From positions 23,934-87,933 of the forward strand of contig SAKE01000022.1 in the NCBI GenBank assembly GCA_004017275.1: a DNA stretch of 64,000 bases. Reading direction: 5' to 3'. Under the pieces are notes generated by a model that had not been told where the DNA came from, made no database searches, and worked only from the letters and a program-made list of their open reading frames with translations. This DNA is from Mesorhizobium sp. (GTDB taxonomy: Bacteria > Pseudomonadota > Alphaproteobacteria > Rhizobiales > Rhizobiaceae). Shown here piece by piece: positions 25,806-34,542 of the stretch (position 1 is the stretch's first letter; each line of letters begins with the position of its first letter). The position numbers were made by a program, and so were the translations under genes.

Positions 25806-26465
25806 CTACCGGCCGAGTGCCGGATGGCGCCGCTCAGCCAGCCGGATCGACAGCAGCGTGACGGTGGTCAGCGAGAGATAGAGAGCGGAGGCCGCAAGGT
25901 AGAAGGTCAATGGCGCGCGCAAGGATCCGGCCCCCACATACGCAACGCGCATAATGTCGGTCAGGCCGACGATCGAAACCAGCGCGGTATCCTTGAAGAG
26001 CGAAATCCAGAGATTGCCATAGGCCGGCAGCGCCAGCCGCAGCATCTGCGGTCCGGTGATGAACACCCAGCGCTGCCAGGCGTTCAGGCCAAGCGACTTT
26101 GCCGCTTCGGTTTGACCCGCAGGCACAGCCGCAAGCGCGCCGCGAAACACTTCGGTGGCATAGCCGCTGAAGACGACCGAGAGCGCGATAACGCCTGCGG
26201 TGAATGCGTTTACCTCCACGTACCGGCCGGCAATCTTGCTGGCGAGCGTGGTTCCGCCGAAGTAGATGAGCAGGATAATGAGAAGTTCTGGCACACCACG
26301 GACAACCGTCGTGTAAGCCGTGACGACTGCGTTGACGCGGGGTAGGGCCGTGCCCTTCGAAATGGCCAGAAACAGCCCAAATGCCGTACCGAGGCAGCCG
26401 CTGACAAGCGCAAGGCCCATGGTGACGGTGAGTGCGACAACAAACTGAGTAGTAAAACCACCCAT
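25806..26465 (-). CDS. Polar amino acid ABC transporter permease
   Basis: 219 residues from ATG 26465 (GAGGAAAG upstream); a longer frame to 26540 lacks support. HisQ-type permease with EAAKSLGLNAWQRWVFITGPQMLR coupling loop. First gene of the leftward operon permease-permease-binding protein-CapA; no ATP-binding subunit is encoded in it, so the ATPase must be supplied by another locus. Confidence 0.9.
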   Translation of the reverse strand: MGGFTTQFVVALTVTMGLALVSGCLGTAFGLFLAISKGTALPRVNAVVTAYTTVVRGVPELLIILLIYFGGTTLASKIAGRYVEVNAFTAGVIALSVVFSGYATEVFRGALAAVPAGQTEAAKSLGLNAWQRWVFITGPQMLRLALPAYGNLWISLFKDTALVSIVGLTDIMRVAYVGAGSLRAPLTFYLAASALYLSLTTVTLLSIRLAERRHPALGR

Positions 26466-26736
26466 GGGGCGCTTTCCTCGACTCGCAATACCGCAGGATA
26501 CGCCGGCCCTTTGTCGCGCGGACTGAGACGTATAACCCAAGGTTGCGAATTGTTATATTGGTAGTTCGGAGTTAATTTGAGATATTAGCTCATTCTATCG
26601 CTTGAAATTACACACTCAATCTATAACTTTTATTATTTTATCTACAACGCACCGTTATATACTGAGGAGGTTCGTTGCTCCCCAGGTTGGCGCTATCCGC
26701 TTCCCGGGTGGCGTTATAGGGAAAGGAGCGCGGGGA
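26466..26736. promoter_or_regulatory. Divergent promoter region of the ABC/CapA operon and LysR gene
   Basis: About 270 bases; the centre (26540-26660) is strikingly AT-rich (for example GTTAATTTGAGATATTAGCT), unlike the flanking genes. It must hold the promoter of the leftward transport operon and the LysR gene, and probably the LysR binding site. Confidence 0.5.
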
Positions 26737-27654
26737 ATGGAGTTGCTGCAGAGCGACCTGAAGCTCCGTCAACTGAAGGTCTTCCGAGAGGTGTTGCGGG
26801 CCGGTTCGACAAGGCGAGCAGCGGTCGCGCTCGGGATAAGCCAGCCGGCCGTCAGTCAACATGTGAAGCAACTCGAGACTACGCTCGGCATCACACTCTT
26901 CAAGAGATCAGCCAACCGCATCGTTCCCTTGCAAGAAGCCTGGGTACTCCTTCGAAACGTAGAGCTTGCCCTGACGTCCCTGGATCGGCTGGAAGCGTCG
27001 ATCTTCGCAATGAAGAACGAGGAAAAGCAGCGGATTGCTATTGCCGCGCCCTCCGTTTTCGGCTTCGTGACCTTGCCCAAGGTCGTGGCGATTATCAACT
27101 CAAAGACCGCTTCGAATGTCCGGTCGATTTCTGGAAGCTACGAGCAGATCGGCGAGCACATCCTGGCAGGGCGTGCGGAACTCGGAATCTCAAGGCTGCC
27201 CTTGGATCCAAGTCTGTTTGAGTGGGCGCCGCTCGGGTCGGCACGAAACGTATGCATCTTCCATCCCGACCATCGCTTCGCAAAACAGACCTGTATCGAG
27301 GCTCAAGACCTGGCAGGCGAAACCATCGTCGATATCGATCCCCAATTCGCCGCCCACCAAATGAACTTCAATGCGTTGCGCTTCGCCGGCGTTGAGCCGA
27401 ACATACTGGTGGAATTCGATTGCAACGGTCACGAAGCCGGATACGTTTCGGCTGGCCTAGGCATTTCGATCACTAACGAGATCATCGCGCGCGAGTACGC
27501 GGCGTTTAACCTCGAAGCAAAACCGGTGGAACCGTCCGCGCTCTATCACTACGTTGCGATTTGGCAGAAGGGCAGGACCTTTTCCAACGCACTAAATGTG
27601 TCGCTCGAGGCGATCATCGCCGCCTTTTCCTCGGAGCCGCCTGCGAGAGGTTGA
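26737..27654 (+). CDS. LysR-family transcriptional regulator of the adjacent ABC operon
   Basis: 305 residues from ATG 26737 (AAAGGAG at 26722-26728). Winged helix-turn-helix: LRQLKVFREVLRAGSTRRAA, ISQPAVSQHVKQLETTLGITLFKRS. Effector domain from about residue 95. Divergent to the permease/binding protein/CapA operon and thus its likely inducer-dependent activator; the inducer would be the transported compound. Confidence 0.88.
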   Translation: MELLQSDLKLRQLKVFREVLRAGSTRRAAVALGISQPAVSQHVKQLETTLGITLFKRSANRIVPLQEAWVLLRNVELALTSLDRLEASIFAMKNEEKQRIAIAAPSVFGFVTLPKVVAIINSKTASNVRSISGSYEQIGEHILAGRAELGISRLPLDPSLFEWAPLGSARNVCIFHPDHRFAKQTCIEAQDLAGETIVDIDPQFAAHQMNFNALRFAGVEPNILVEFDCNGHEAGYVSAGLGISITNEIIAREYAAFNLEAKPVEPSALYHYVAIWQKGRTFSNALNVSLEAIIAAFSSEPPARG

Positions 27655-27779
27655 TAGGTATTCCTCAGGAAGCGCCAGAGATTGAAGTTTTATTGGTAGC
27701 TCACAGCAGATCGCACTTGCGCCGGCTTGGCTGCCCTCGCAACTCGGATCGTGTGCAGGGTTTCCGGCTTGAGCTGCCG

Positions 27780-27905
27780 TATATCAACGCAACATCGCCG
27801 TCGTGTTATCGAAGAGGTCGATCGGCGCGCCCTGGGTGAAGAAGGAACTCGACGTGGTGATGAACAGGGAGATCGCCAGCGGCGAGGTCGTGACAGGTTA
27901 CGATG
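27780..27905 (+). pseudogene. TIR-domain remnant
   Basis: In one frame the residues NIAVVLSKRSIGAPWVKKEL followed by DVVMNREIASGEVV match the middle of a TIR domain (the S-x-x-S/W-x-x-x-EL region). Upstream a stop interrupts the frame, no start or N-terminal beta strand is found, and the downstream translation is unrelated. A decayed immune gene next to the STAND protein, whose 3' end it faces. Confidence 0.55.
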
Positions 27906-28038
27906 GCTCGTGCCGCAGGGGCGGCGGCGGCAATTGCACCGACTATATACTCAGCATCGCGGAAAAGCTGGCTAGCCTCAAAATCGCAGACAAGACTGTA
28001 GAAGATTTCGCAAATTCTCTGAAAGTGCAGTATTTCGT

Positions 28039-31000
28039 CTATTGCAGCAGCTCTGGAAGGCTCTGAAACAGGCGACGCGCTTCAGGCCAACCGGCCTCAA
28101 CAAATATCGCGATACAATCGATCAGCTTGTTGCGCCGGGCTTGATCGTCAAAGATAGATCGGTAATCGGCAAGAAAGCGACCAATCAGTTGCACGAACAG
28201 ATCGGCGCCCAGGCTTTCGTGTTCATATCTCGCCACGCCTGTGGTTCGGAGCATGGCTTCGGCCACAAGATCGAAACATTTTTCGGGCGCCACGGGCATC
28301 AGCTTGCTCAGGACTTCAAGCAGGTAATGCACGGAGCGCGGCGTCCCCAGCGTCGTAAGCTTGGAAACTAGTGGTGCATACTCGCCCAAAAACATAATCT
28401 GCGCGGATCGTTCCTCCAACGCTGGCGAGAGTTTGTCATGGCCAACTGCATAGTAAATCTGATCGGCAATCTCGTTAAAAAGCTTGAGGGCTGACAGCTC
28501 CAGCGGCGTGGGCTCCTTCCCGGAAAGAGGCCACGACCGCACCGCCGGTTCGAGTGCGGTGATGAGGCGTCCAATGAACTCTGCGGCTCGAACCCGGATG
28601 GCGTCGAAACGCGGATTGATTGTGTTGAAACCTAAAAGCAGCGCGTCCCGGATATCGAAAAGCACTAGCTGCAACCGGTCCTCATTGGCGATGATATCGC
28701 TGAGCCACGAGTTCAGCTCTGTGACTGACGCGGGGCGCGCCTGATTAACAGCAAAGAACGTGATCAGGCCAATTATTGGATCGTCGCCGTTCTCCTTGGT
28801 GGTCAAGCGGTGCGAAAAATCAAGAGCCAGCGGTTCGAGTTGGTCGGCGTCATCGGGTTTGTTGCGGGGAAGCCGAGCTGCAAGCAAACTGAGGATCGCT
28901 GGGTTCGGTTCCTTTGCCGCTACTTCTTTTGCCAATCGCCACATCTCATCTCGATCCACGTGCCATAAACAAGGGAGAGCATAGGCAAGCTGGTATCGTA
29001 CGGCTGGATGACTATCCTGGAGCAACATGGCCTCAAAACGGTCTTTGATCTCAGGCCAAAACTCAACCTTGTCTACCAACCGCGCCAGAGCTCGCGCTGC
29101 CTCAACACGCGGTGAGGGTGAATCCCATGACTGAAAGCGCGCAAAGTTCTCCTCCGTGTCGGCCGTGGGCTTAGGGTCGGCGTGCTCAGAGATAAAAAGC
29201 AATCGCGCGAGCGCGGCCGCACGATGCTCGCGGAGAATCAGGCTGGCTGCAAGCGATCGACCAAAACCGTCGGCGAGCACGTCAAGGACATCATGCTCAA
29301 CAGGTGGCGCAAGCGAATGTAGCGCCGAAGCAGCCTCTTCAAGTGCTTGGGTGGCTGACCAGAGCGCCACACCTTTTGCATCACTTTCTTCTTGCTTGTA
29401 AGCATCGCGTGCGGAACGCAAAGCCGAAGCCAATGCGAGAAGATTGGCGGTTTCTGGTGCCTTGGTGTCCACACCCTGATGAGCAAGCCAATCGTCATCG
29501 TCATCTGAGCCCCGCCGCATCGTTATGCCAAAGGGTTTGCGGTTTCCATAGGTGCTTCCGTCCGCCCTGACTTCGCTGAGGAACGATTGAGCGGCTGCCG
29601 TTGCAAGACTGTTCGCGCCGATTGTCTCAAAGAGGGTGCCCAAGATTTCCTTTCGCCGCTCATCGGGGCGCGACAATTTTGAGAAATCGAGCGCAAGCCA
29701 TTCGCTCTCTGCTCGCTCGCGATCAGCATCAGAAAGATATGGGTAGGTTGCAGCGATTGCAGCAATGGCGCTGCGACGTGTATCCAGCGAGTAGAGTAGG
29801 CGCTTGTCGCCTGGAGTCGGCCATATTGAGGCGCCAAGAGTCTCAGGCTGCCGACCTGCGAGGTCGAATACCGTACGCCAAGCGAGTGCAATGCCGGTTT
29901 CACGCAAAATCAGGCCAGGAATTTCGCGCAGGAGTTCTTTGTCAGCTACACCGTCAACCCAGGCCATTGCAGCGCGATAAAGTTTGGCGAAATCATGGTG
30001 TTCCTTCACGTCAATATCCCAAGCCCAGGCATGGCTGTGGTCTTCTTCGAAAGATCGTTCCTCCCCGGCAATCCGGATCTTCTCGACTACCGGCTCATCG
30101 GACCTTTCATGCGCTTTTGCGCGCTCGGCGTGGAACGCAGACGCTAGCGCGCGAACCGCTACGCGTGGGAATTCTTGGAGAAGTTCGGGAAAAGCCTTCG
30201 AGAGACTGTAGCTCGCCATGGCGAAGTCCTGAGCGGCGTTTGACGTCAGCGACAGGATCCAGCTACCCGTCATGGACGTAGTCTGCTCGCGGCTAAATTC
30301 ACCGCCGCGAAACACACACCTGAACAAGCGGATGACCAACTCCTCATGGTATGGCGCGAGATCCATGACGTTGCTAGCCAGTGCGGGCACTTCGATGTGG
30401 CCGAACTTGGCAAAACGGTCAGGGTCAAAAATTTGGCTGAGACGTTGGGCCGAGGCCAATGGATCGGTCCCGAAGGTCTTAGCGACAAAGGGTACCGCGT
30501 GACGTGTGAGCCAAGGTATCCGGCTCTCGTCGGCTGACATCATATCGAACAGTTTACGCGACGCCGTGCCAAGGTGCCCGAATGACTCGGGATCGGGATC
30601 GTTTTCCAAAAGCGTGCCTATCAGGCCTCGCATGCTGCCAATCTGCGCCATGTTTGGCGTGGTCATTTGCGCCAGGAGTGCCGCCCAAGGGCGGACCATG
30701 ATTGGATGCTTCTGGTGTCCCTTCGCTAGCAGGGAGCCTGCCAAATATGCAAATGCGCGCCCCTTGAGCGGATCGGTGGTTGTGAGAGCGGCAACAAGAG
30801 GGGCGAGGTCTTCAGTCCCTTGAACCGACTCTACGGCAATGCGCGCCACTTCGACCCGCACTATCGGATCGATGTCCTCATTGGTGACGAGGGCGACGAT
30901 GAAGGACCAGTAGTCCGATGCTGGAACGAATTTCTTTAGGTCTTCAAGCCAATATCCCAGGGATGGAGAAATCAGGAGCCCTGCGCCGGTTGCCCTTGAA

Positions 31001-32877
31001 AGGTGAGTTAGCGCTTCGTTGCGGTCCGGGAGTAAGGTGAGTCGCGCCACAGCGTAGTCAAACAACACATGGTGGCGGAACCCGATACGGCGCGTCGATT
31101 CCGTCACGAGCACTCCCGCGCGTTGCAACTCATCAACCGTCGAAGCAGTCGCGGCGGGCACCCTCGTTTCGGGGATATCCACCGAGCGTCCGGCGATCAT
31201 CAACATAAGAACGCTGCGCAGGCTTACCGTGGCGGGAGTCCCTAGGTGGCTTATACGCTCATCCCAATAGCGAGAGAGCAATTCGCCACGCGTGGCTACA
31301 TGCGCAAGCGATGCCGCGGAAACGCCGCTGCGCAGCAGGTCGGCGACCAGCGCCAGATTGAAAGGGTTGGTGGCGAGGGCCTCCATCTTGCTGCCCCCGG
31401 CTGCGATCGCGGCAGACAGCATCGGCGACTTCGCTGCAATATCCGCCTTTTCTTCCGCGCCGAGGGTTGGAACATGGATATGGCGGACGGCTGGGAAATT
31501 TAGGTCTGCATGTGCTGCCTCGAGAGGGGCGCCCGCAAAAAGGCGTTTCCAGTCGCGCCCAAGCCGAAGGTCAAATGTTCGGACGGAAGCGACAATATGC
31601 CAGCCATCCAGATTACCGACGAGTTCAACGAGCTTCTTGTACGTGGCTTCCGCCGCGCCGCCGCGCACCGCATCGAGAGCATCGAGCAGAAGATAGGCGC
31701 CCCTATCACTTGGCATCTGTGACAGAACGTCAATGAGCTGATGCTTCAGTCCAATATCAAGGCGCAGTGCGTCCAAGGAAACGGCACTCGCGTCGACGGC
31801 AAGGACGACAACAGTGGCGTTGTTCGAGAGCTGCAGAGCAGCTTCGCGCAGGATGGCAGATTTGCCAGAACCTGGTTCTCCCGTAAGCGCCAGCGAGCCT
31901 TCCACTGCGCTGCGTACAACAAGATCGACGATTGGCCGCGTGATCACCATCGGCCCCTCCGGTGCTTCGATCGCAGCGAACCGTTCGAGCCGTTTAAGGG
32001 TCTCAGCGCTGTAAGACCGTACGCGGGCAACATCATCACGGAAATTGGGAGGTTCGATAAGCCGGACTCGACCGGCTAAGGCGAGTCGAATGGCGGCTGT
32101 GTCGCCTCCAACTCCCCGCTGCGCCGCATCCGCTGCCCACGAGATTAAGACATCAAAAAGCCCCGTCTCGTCACCCGCAGTTGCCACGATGTCGCGCAAC
32201 GCCTCTTCAGCAACCTGTCGTTGGCTATCTCCGATCACAATGACGCAGCAGAGCGACAGCACATTCTGTTTCTCAGCATCAGTGATGGCTTCGCCGAAAG
32301 CTTTGAACCAGGCTCGGTCTATATGTTCGCTGAAGATCGTATCCGCACTCTGGAGGTGATCGGGAATCCCAGTCGCCGCGCCGGTCCGGCGACGGTCGAG
32401 AGCCTCGCGAAGATTGTCCTTGATGGTTCCGGCAGCTTGATCGCTTACCGCGAGCACCAATCGATCTTCCGCCGTATTGAGTGCCCGGCGGAACGAAATT
32501 CCTTCAGCGCCTTGCTGAAACTGGCGGACAAATTGAACTGCAACGGAGGCGAGTTCGCTATCCTCTGCCGGCGACAGGGCTATTGTGCGCTTTGCCTGGA
32601 CGTAAAGCCTGCCACTGTCGGTTTCGATGGTGAGATCGTCGACCGCCGATGGCGTTTCAAAGCGCACCTTCCGCGGAAATCCCGGCAAGCCAATAGCAAT
32701 GCGCGAGGCAGGACGGTTCGCAAGCATAGCGGACGCGGCGCAGGCTCCAACTACTGACTGGAATACGACCCCGCCGGCTGTCGCACGCCCGCCGCCAGTG
32801 CTTCGGCGTACTTTCGTTTTCACTACCGTTCCCGTCGGCTGTGCAATGCGCTCTCTAGTGGTTTTGGATTTCCTCAT
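28039..32877 (-). CDS. Large nuclease-STAND NTPase defence protein (Avs-like)
   Basis: 1612 residues. N-terminal nuclease-like domain (about 30-250): AGGVVFQ, then VDDLTIET with Asp 80/81 and VQAKR with Gln 94 and Lys 96, a PD-(D/E)xK pattern as in DUF4297/Cap4-type effectors. NTPase core: Walker A GEPGSGKSA (333-341), Walker B YLLLDALD (395-402), a sensor-like helix bundle with NPFNLALVADLL, and then roughly 1000 residues of helical, HEAT-like repeats. This is the layout of antiviral STAND proteins, in which the C-terminal repeats bind a phage protein and the N-terminal nuclease cuts DNA. Single-gene unit on the minus strand. The target is unknown. Confidence 0.82.
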   Translation of the reverse strand: MRKSKTTRERIAQPTGTVVKTKVRRSTGGGRATAGGVVFQSVVGACAASAMLANRPASRIAIGLPGFPRKVRFETPSAVDDLTIETDSGRLYVQAKRTIALSPAEDSELASVAVQFVRQFQQGAEGISFRRALNTAEDRLVLAVSDQAAGTIKDNLREALDRRRTGAATGIPDHLQSADTIFSEHIDRAWFKAFGEAITDAEKQNVLSLCCVIVIGDSQRQVAEEALRDIVATAGDETGLFDVLISWAADAAQRGVGGDTAAIRLALAGRVRLIEPPNFRDDVARVRSYSAETLKRLERFAAIEAPEGPMVITRPIVDLVVRSAVEGSLALTGEPGSGKSAILREAALQLSNNATVVVLAVDASAVSLDALRLDIGLKHQLIDVLSQMPSDRGAYLLLDALDAVRGGAAEATYKKLVELVGNLDGWHIVASVRTFDLRLGRDWKRLFAGAPLEAAHADLNFPAVRHIHVPTLGAEEKADIAAKSPMLSAAIAAGGSKMEALATNPFNLALVADLLRSGVSAASLAHVATRGELLSRYWDERISHLGTPATVSLRSVLMLMIAGRSVDIPETRVPAATASTVDELQRAGVLVTESTRRIGFRHHVLFDYAVARLTLLPDRNEALTHLSRATGAGLLISPSLGYWLEDLKKFVPASDYWSFIVALVTNEDIDPIVRVEVARIAVESVQGTEDLAPLVAALTTTDPLKGRAFAYLAGSLLAKGHQKHPIMVRPWAALLAQMTTPNMAQIGSMRGLIGTLLENDPDPESFGHLGTASRKLFDMMSADESRIPWLTRHAVPFVAKTFGTDPLASAQRLSQIFDPDRFAKFGHIEVPALASNVMDLAPYHEELVIRLFRCVFRGGEFSREQTTSMTGSWILSLTSNAAQDFAMASYSLSKAFPELLQEFPRVAVRALASAFHAERAKAHERSDEPVVEKIRIAGEERSFEEDHSHAWAWDIDVKEHHDFAKLYRAAMAWVDGVADKELLREIPGLILRETGIALAWRTVFDLAGRQPETLGASIWPTPGDKRLLYSLDTRRSAIAAIAATYPYLSDADRERAESEWLALDFSKLSRPDERRKEILGTLFETIGANSLATAAAQSFLSEVRADGSTYGNRKPFGITMRRGSDDDDDWLAHQGVDTKAPETANLLALASALRSARDAYKQEESDAKGVALWSATQALEEAASALHSLAPPVEHDVLDVLADGFGRSLAASLILREHRAAALARLLFISEHADPKPTADTEENFARFQSWDSPSPRVEAARALARLVDKVEFWPEIKDRFEAMLLQDSHPAVRYQLAYALPCLWHVDRDEMWRLAKEVAAKEPNPAILSLLAARLPRNKPDDADQLEPLALDFSHRLTTKENGDDPIIGLITFFAVNQARPASVTELNSWLSDIIANEDRLQLVLFDIRDALLLGFNTINPRFDAIRVRAAEFIGRLITALEPAVRSWPLSGKEPTPLELSALKLFNEIADQIYYAVGHDKLSPALEERSAQIMFLGEYAPLVSKLTTLGTPRSVHYLLEVLSKLMPVAPEKCFDLVAEAMLRTTGVARYEHESLGADLFVQLIGRFLADYRSIFDDQARRNKLIDCIAIFVEAGWPEARRLFQSLPELLQ

Positions 32878-33092
32878 AATTCGACGATAGCAGTAGCGAT
32901 ATCAGCGATAAAGAACTAAACGCGAACATTGCTGTGGGAACAAGGGCCTTCGCCAATGATCAAGACTGTCGGCAAGGTTCCCCACATTAAAAAAACATGC
33001 TCTTCCTGGTGTCTCGCTCGCTAGCCAAACCCGCCGCCAGAACGGCTTTGATCCGCTCTCCCAGGACCTCATTCATGTTGGTGCCTGCGAGG
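32878..33092. other. Intergenic region upstream of the STAND gene
   Basis: About 215 bases, AT-richer than the genes; presumably the promoter of the STAND gene. No gene seen. Confidence 0.3.
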
Positions 33093-33587
33093 TCAAGCCA
33101 ACCCCGGGTGGTCATGGAACAGCTTCCGCCAGAATGTCTCCACGTTTGAGACAATATCGGCAATTCGCTTAGCTATGTTATTTTTATCTCTGACGTAAAA
33201 GCTAGCGTCACTGGTCTTGAAATTGTCGCTCAATCGGGCGCCGCCACTGAGCGTTGAACGTTCAAACCCCTGGATGACGCCGTTGGTGTCAGGCTCGAAA
33301 TGCTTTGAACCATTGCACAATTCTCGAACCAACTTAAAATCATTGCAATTGCTGTTCACCCAGGTGTTCCAAGCTGCCTCATTGCCCGGGGCGCCCATAA
33401 CGCGCGTCTGCAATCCCGCATCCGCCTGGAGCCGATCATGCCAAATCCATTCGCGCAGATGATAGGCGTCTCTCAGCGCGTTGATGGCAGCGTAGCTATC
33501 GTTGGGGTCTTGAGCGAATAGCGCGCTCTCATGTTGCAGGTTTTTCAGCAAGCCGCTGGGATTGGCGAGATTCATTATGCCTGACAT
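33093..33587 (-). CDS. Hypothetical helical protein with an R-x4-H motif
   Basis: 164 residues from ATG 33587 (GGAG 5 bases upstream). All-helical, no membrane segment. Contains REWIWH (R-x4-H) and LCNGSKHFEP, which recall HEPN-like proteins, where R-x4-6-H marks the RNase site; the motif position (first half) is unusual for HEPN, so this is uncertain. It lies upstream of the STAND gene on the same strand but 215 bases away. Confidence 0.55.
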   Translation of the reverse strand: MSGIMNLANPSGLLKNLQHESALFAQDPNDSYAAINALRDAYHLREWIWHDRLQADAGLQTRVMGAPGNEAAWNTWVNSNCNDFKLVRELCNGSKHFEPDTNGVIQGFERSTLSGGARLSDNFKTSDASFYVRDKNNIAKRIADIVSNVETFWRKLFHDHPGLA

Positions 33588-33990
33588 GGTCACTCCAATG
33601 TGGGATGCGACAGCGATTACTCGTGCTCAATTTTGGGCGCCGCAGAACCCAATTTGGCTTCTGTCGATAAGTTAAGGGGGGCACCGGTCGGTGCAGTTTC
33701 TGGGAAAATGCTGGTCATCATCGTCATGTAAGCGCTGCCGATCGTCGCCATGTACGCATACGGTCAATTTGTTGGTCAACGGCCGCCTTCAAGGCTTCTC
33801 AAAATGTGTTGATGGTTGCCGTCGGTGCCGGCCAACTTCTAGCCGTCCTTGGAGCCGCTATTAGCTTGCGGGGCGGAGAATGACGTAAGTCGAATGGTTG
33901 ACGTTGGCTTGGTCGGCCTTCACAGGGCAGATTGCTCTCCTCGCAGCACACTCGGTCGGAAAGGCCGCTGCAAGCGGCGCCATTGGGCGC
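33588..33990. other. Intergenic region between hypothetical gene and vsr
   Basis: About 400 bases without a recognisable gene on either strand. Confidence 0.35.
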
Positions 33991-34413
33991 CTAACCCAAA
34001 CAAGGCAAATCCTTTATCGTATGGGCGAGAGCCTCGATCCGATCTGTAGCCTTTGCTTCGCATTCCCAGAAGGTGAGCACATGCCAGCCAAGGGCCGCTA
34101 GCCGCTCCGCGTGTAACTTATCACGTGTACGGTTTCGCTCTAGCTTCGGATTCCAATAACCTTCGTTCGACTTCACGCGCCTGCGCCCTACCGCGCAATG
34201 CGGACAACCGTGCCAGAAACACCCATGCACAAACAGCACGGCTCGCTTGGATGGAAATACCAAATCAGGCGTCCCCGGAAGGTCTTTCCGATGTAGACGG
34301 AAGCGGAGGCCGAACTTATGCAATTGGCGACGCACCGTAAGCTCGGGCTTGGTGTCCCGGCTTCGGATGCGCGCCATGATCTGGCTTCTTCGTTCGGGAG
34401 AGACCTGATCCAT
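33991..34413 (-). CDS. vsr: Very short patch repair endonuclease (Vsr)
   Basis: 140 residues. Classic Vsr sequence: MDQVSPERRSQIMARIRSRD, KPELTVRRQLHKFGLRFRLH, GTPDLVFPSKRAVLFVHGCF with the catalytic Asp, WHGCPHC, and NRTRDK. Nicks 5' of T in T:G mismatches that arise by deamination of 5-methylcytosine. Divergently placed next to a cytosine-5 methyltransferase, the expected partner. Confidence 0.93.
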   Translation of the reverse strand: MDQVSPERRSQIMARIRSRDTKPELTVRRQLHKFGLRFRLHRKDLPGTPDLVFPSKRAVLFVHGCFWHGCPHCAVGRRRVKSNEGYWNPKLERNRTRDKLHAERLAALGWHVLTFWECEAKATDRIEALAHTIKDLPCLG

Positions 34414-34542
34414 TCATCGAGCCAAGGTTGGAGCCGCGTCAGCGCCGCTCACCGCTGTGGGCGGGTTACAGCACATTAAATACTTTTACGAGCGAATCAT
34501 GCATTGCTTGTTGGTGCGCGCGTGGCGGATGCCGGGGAAATC

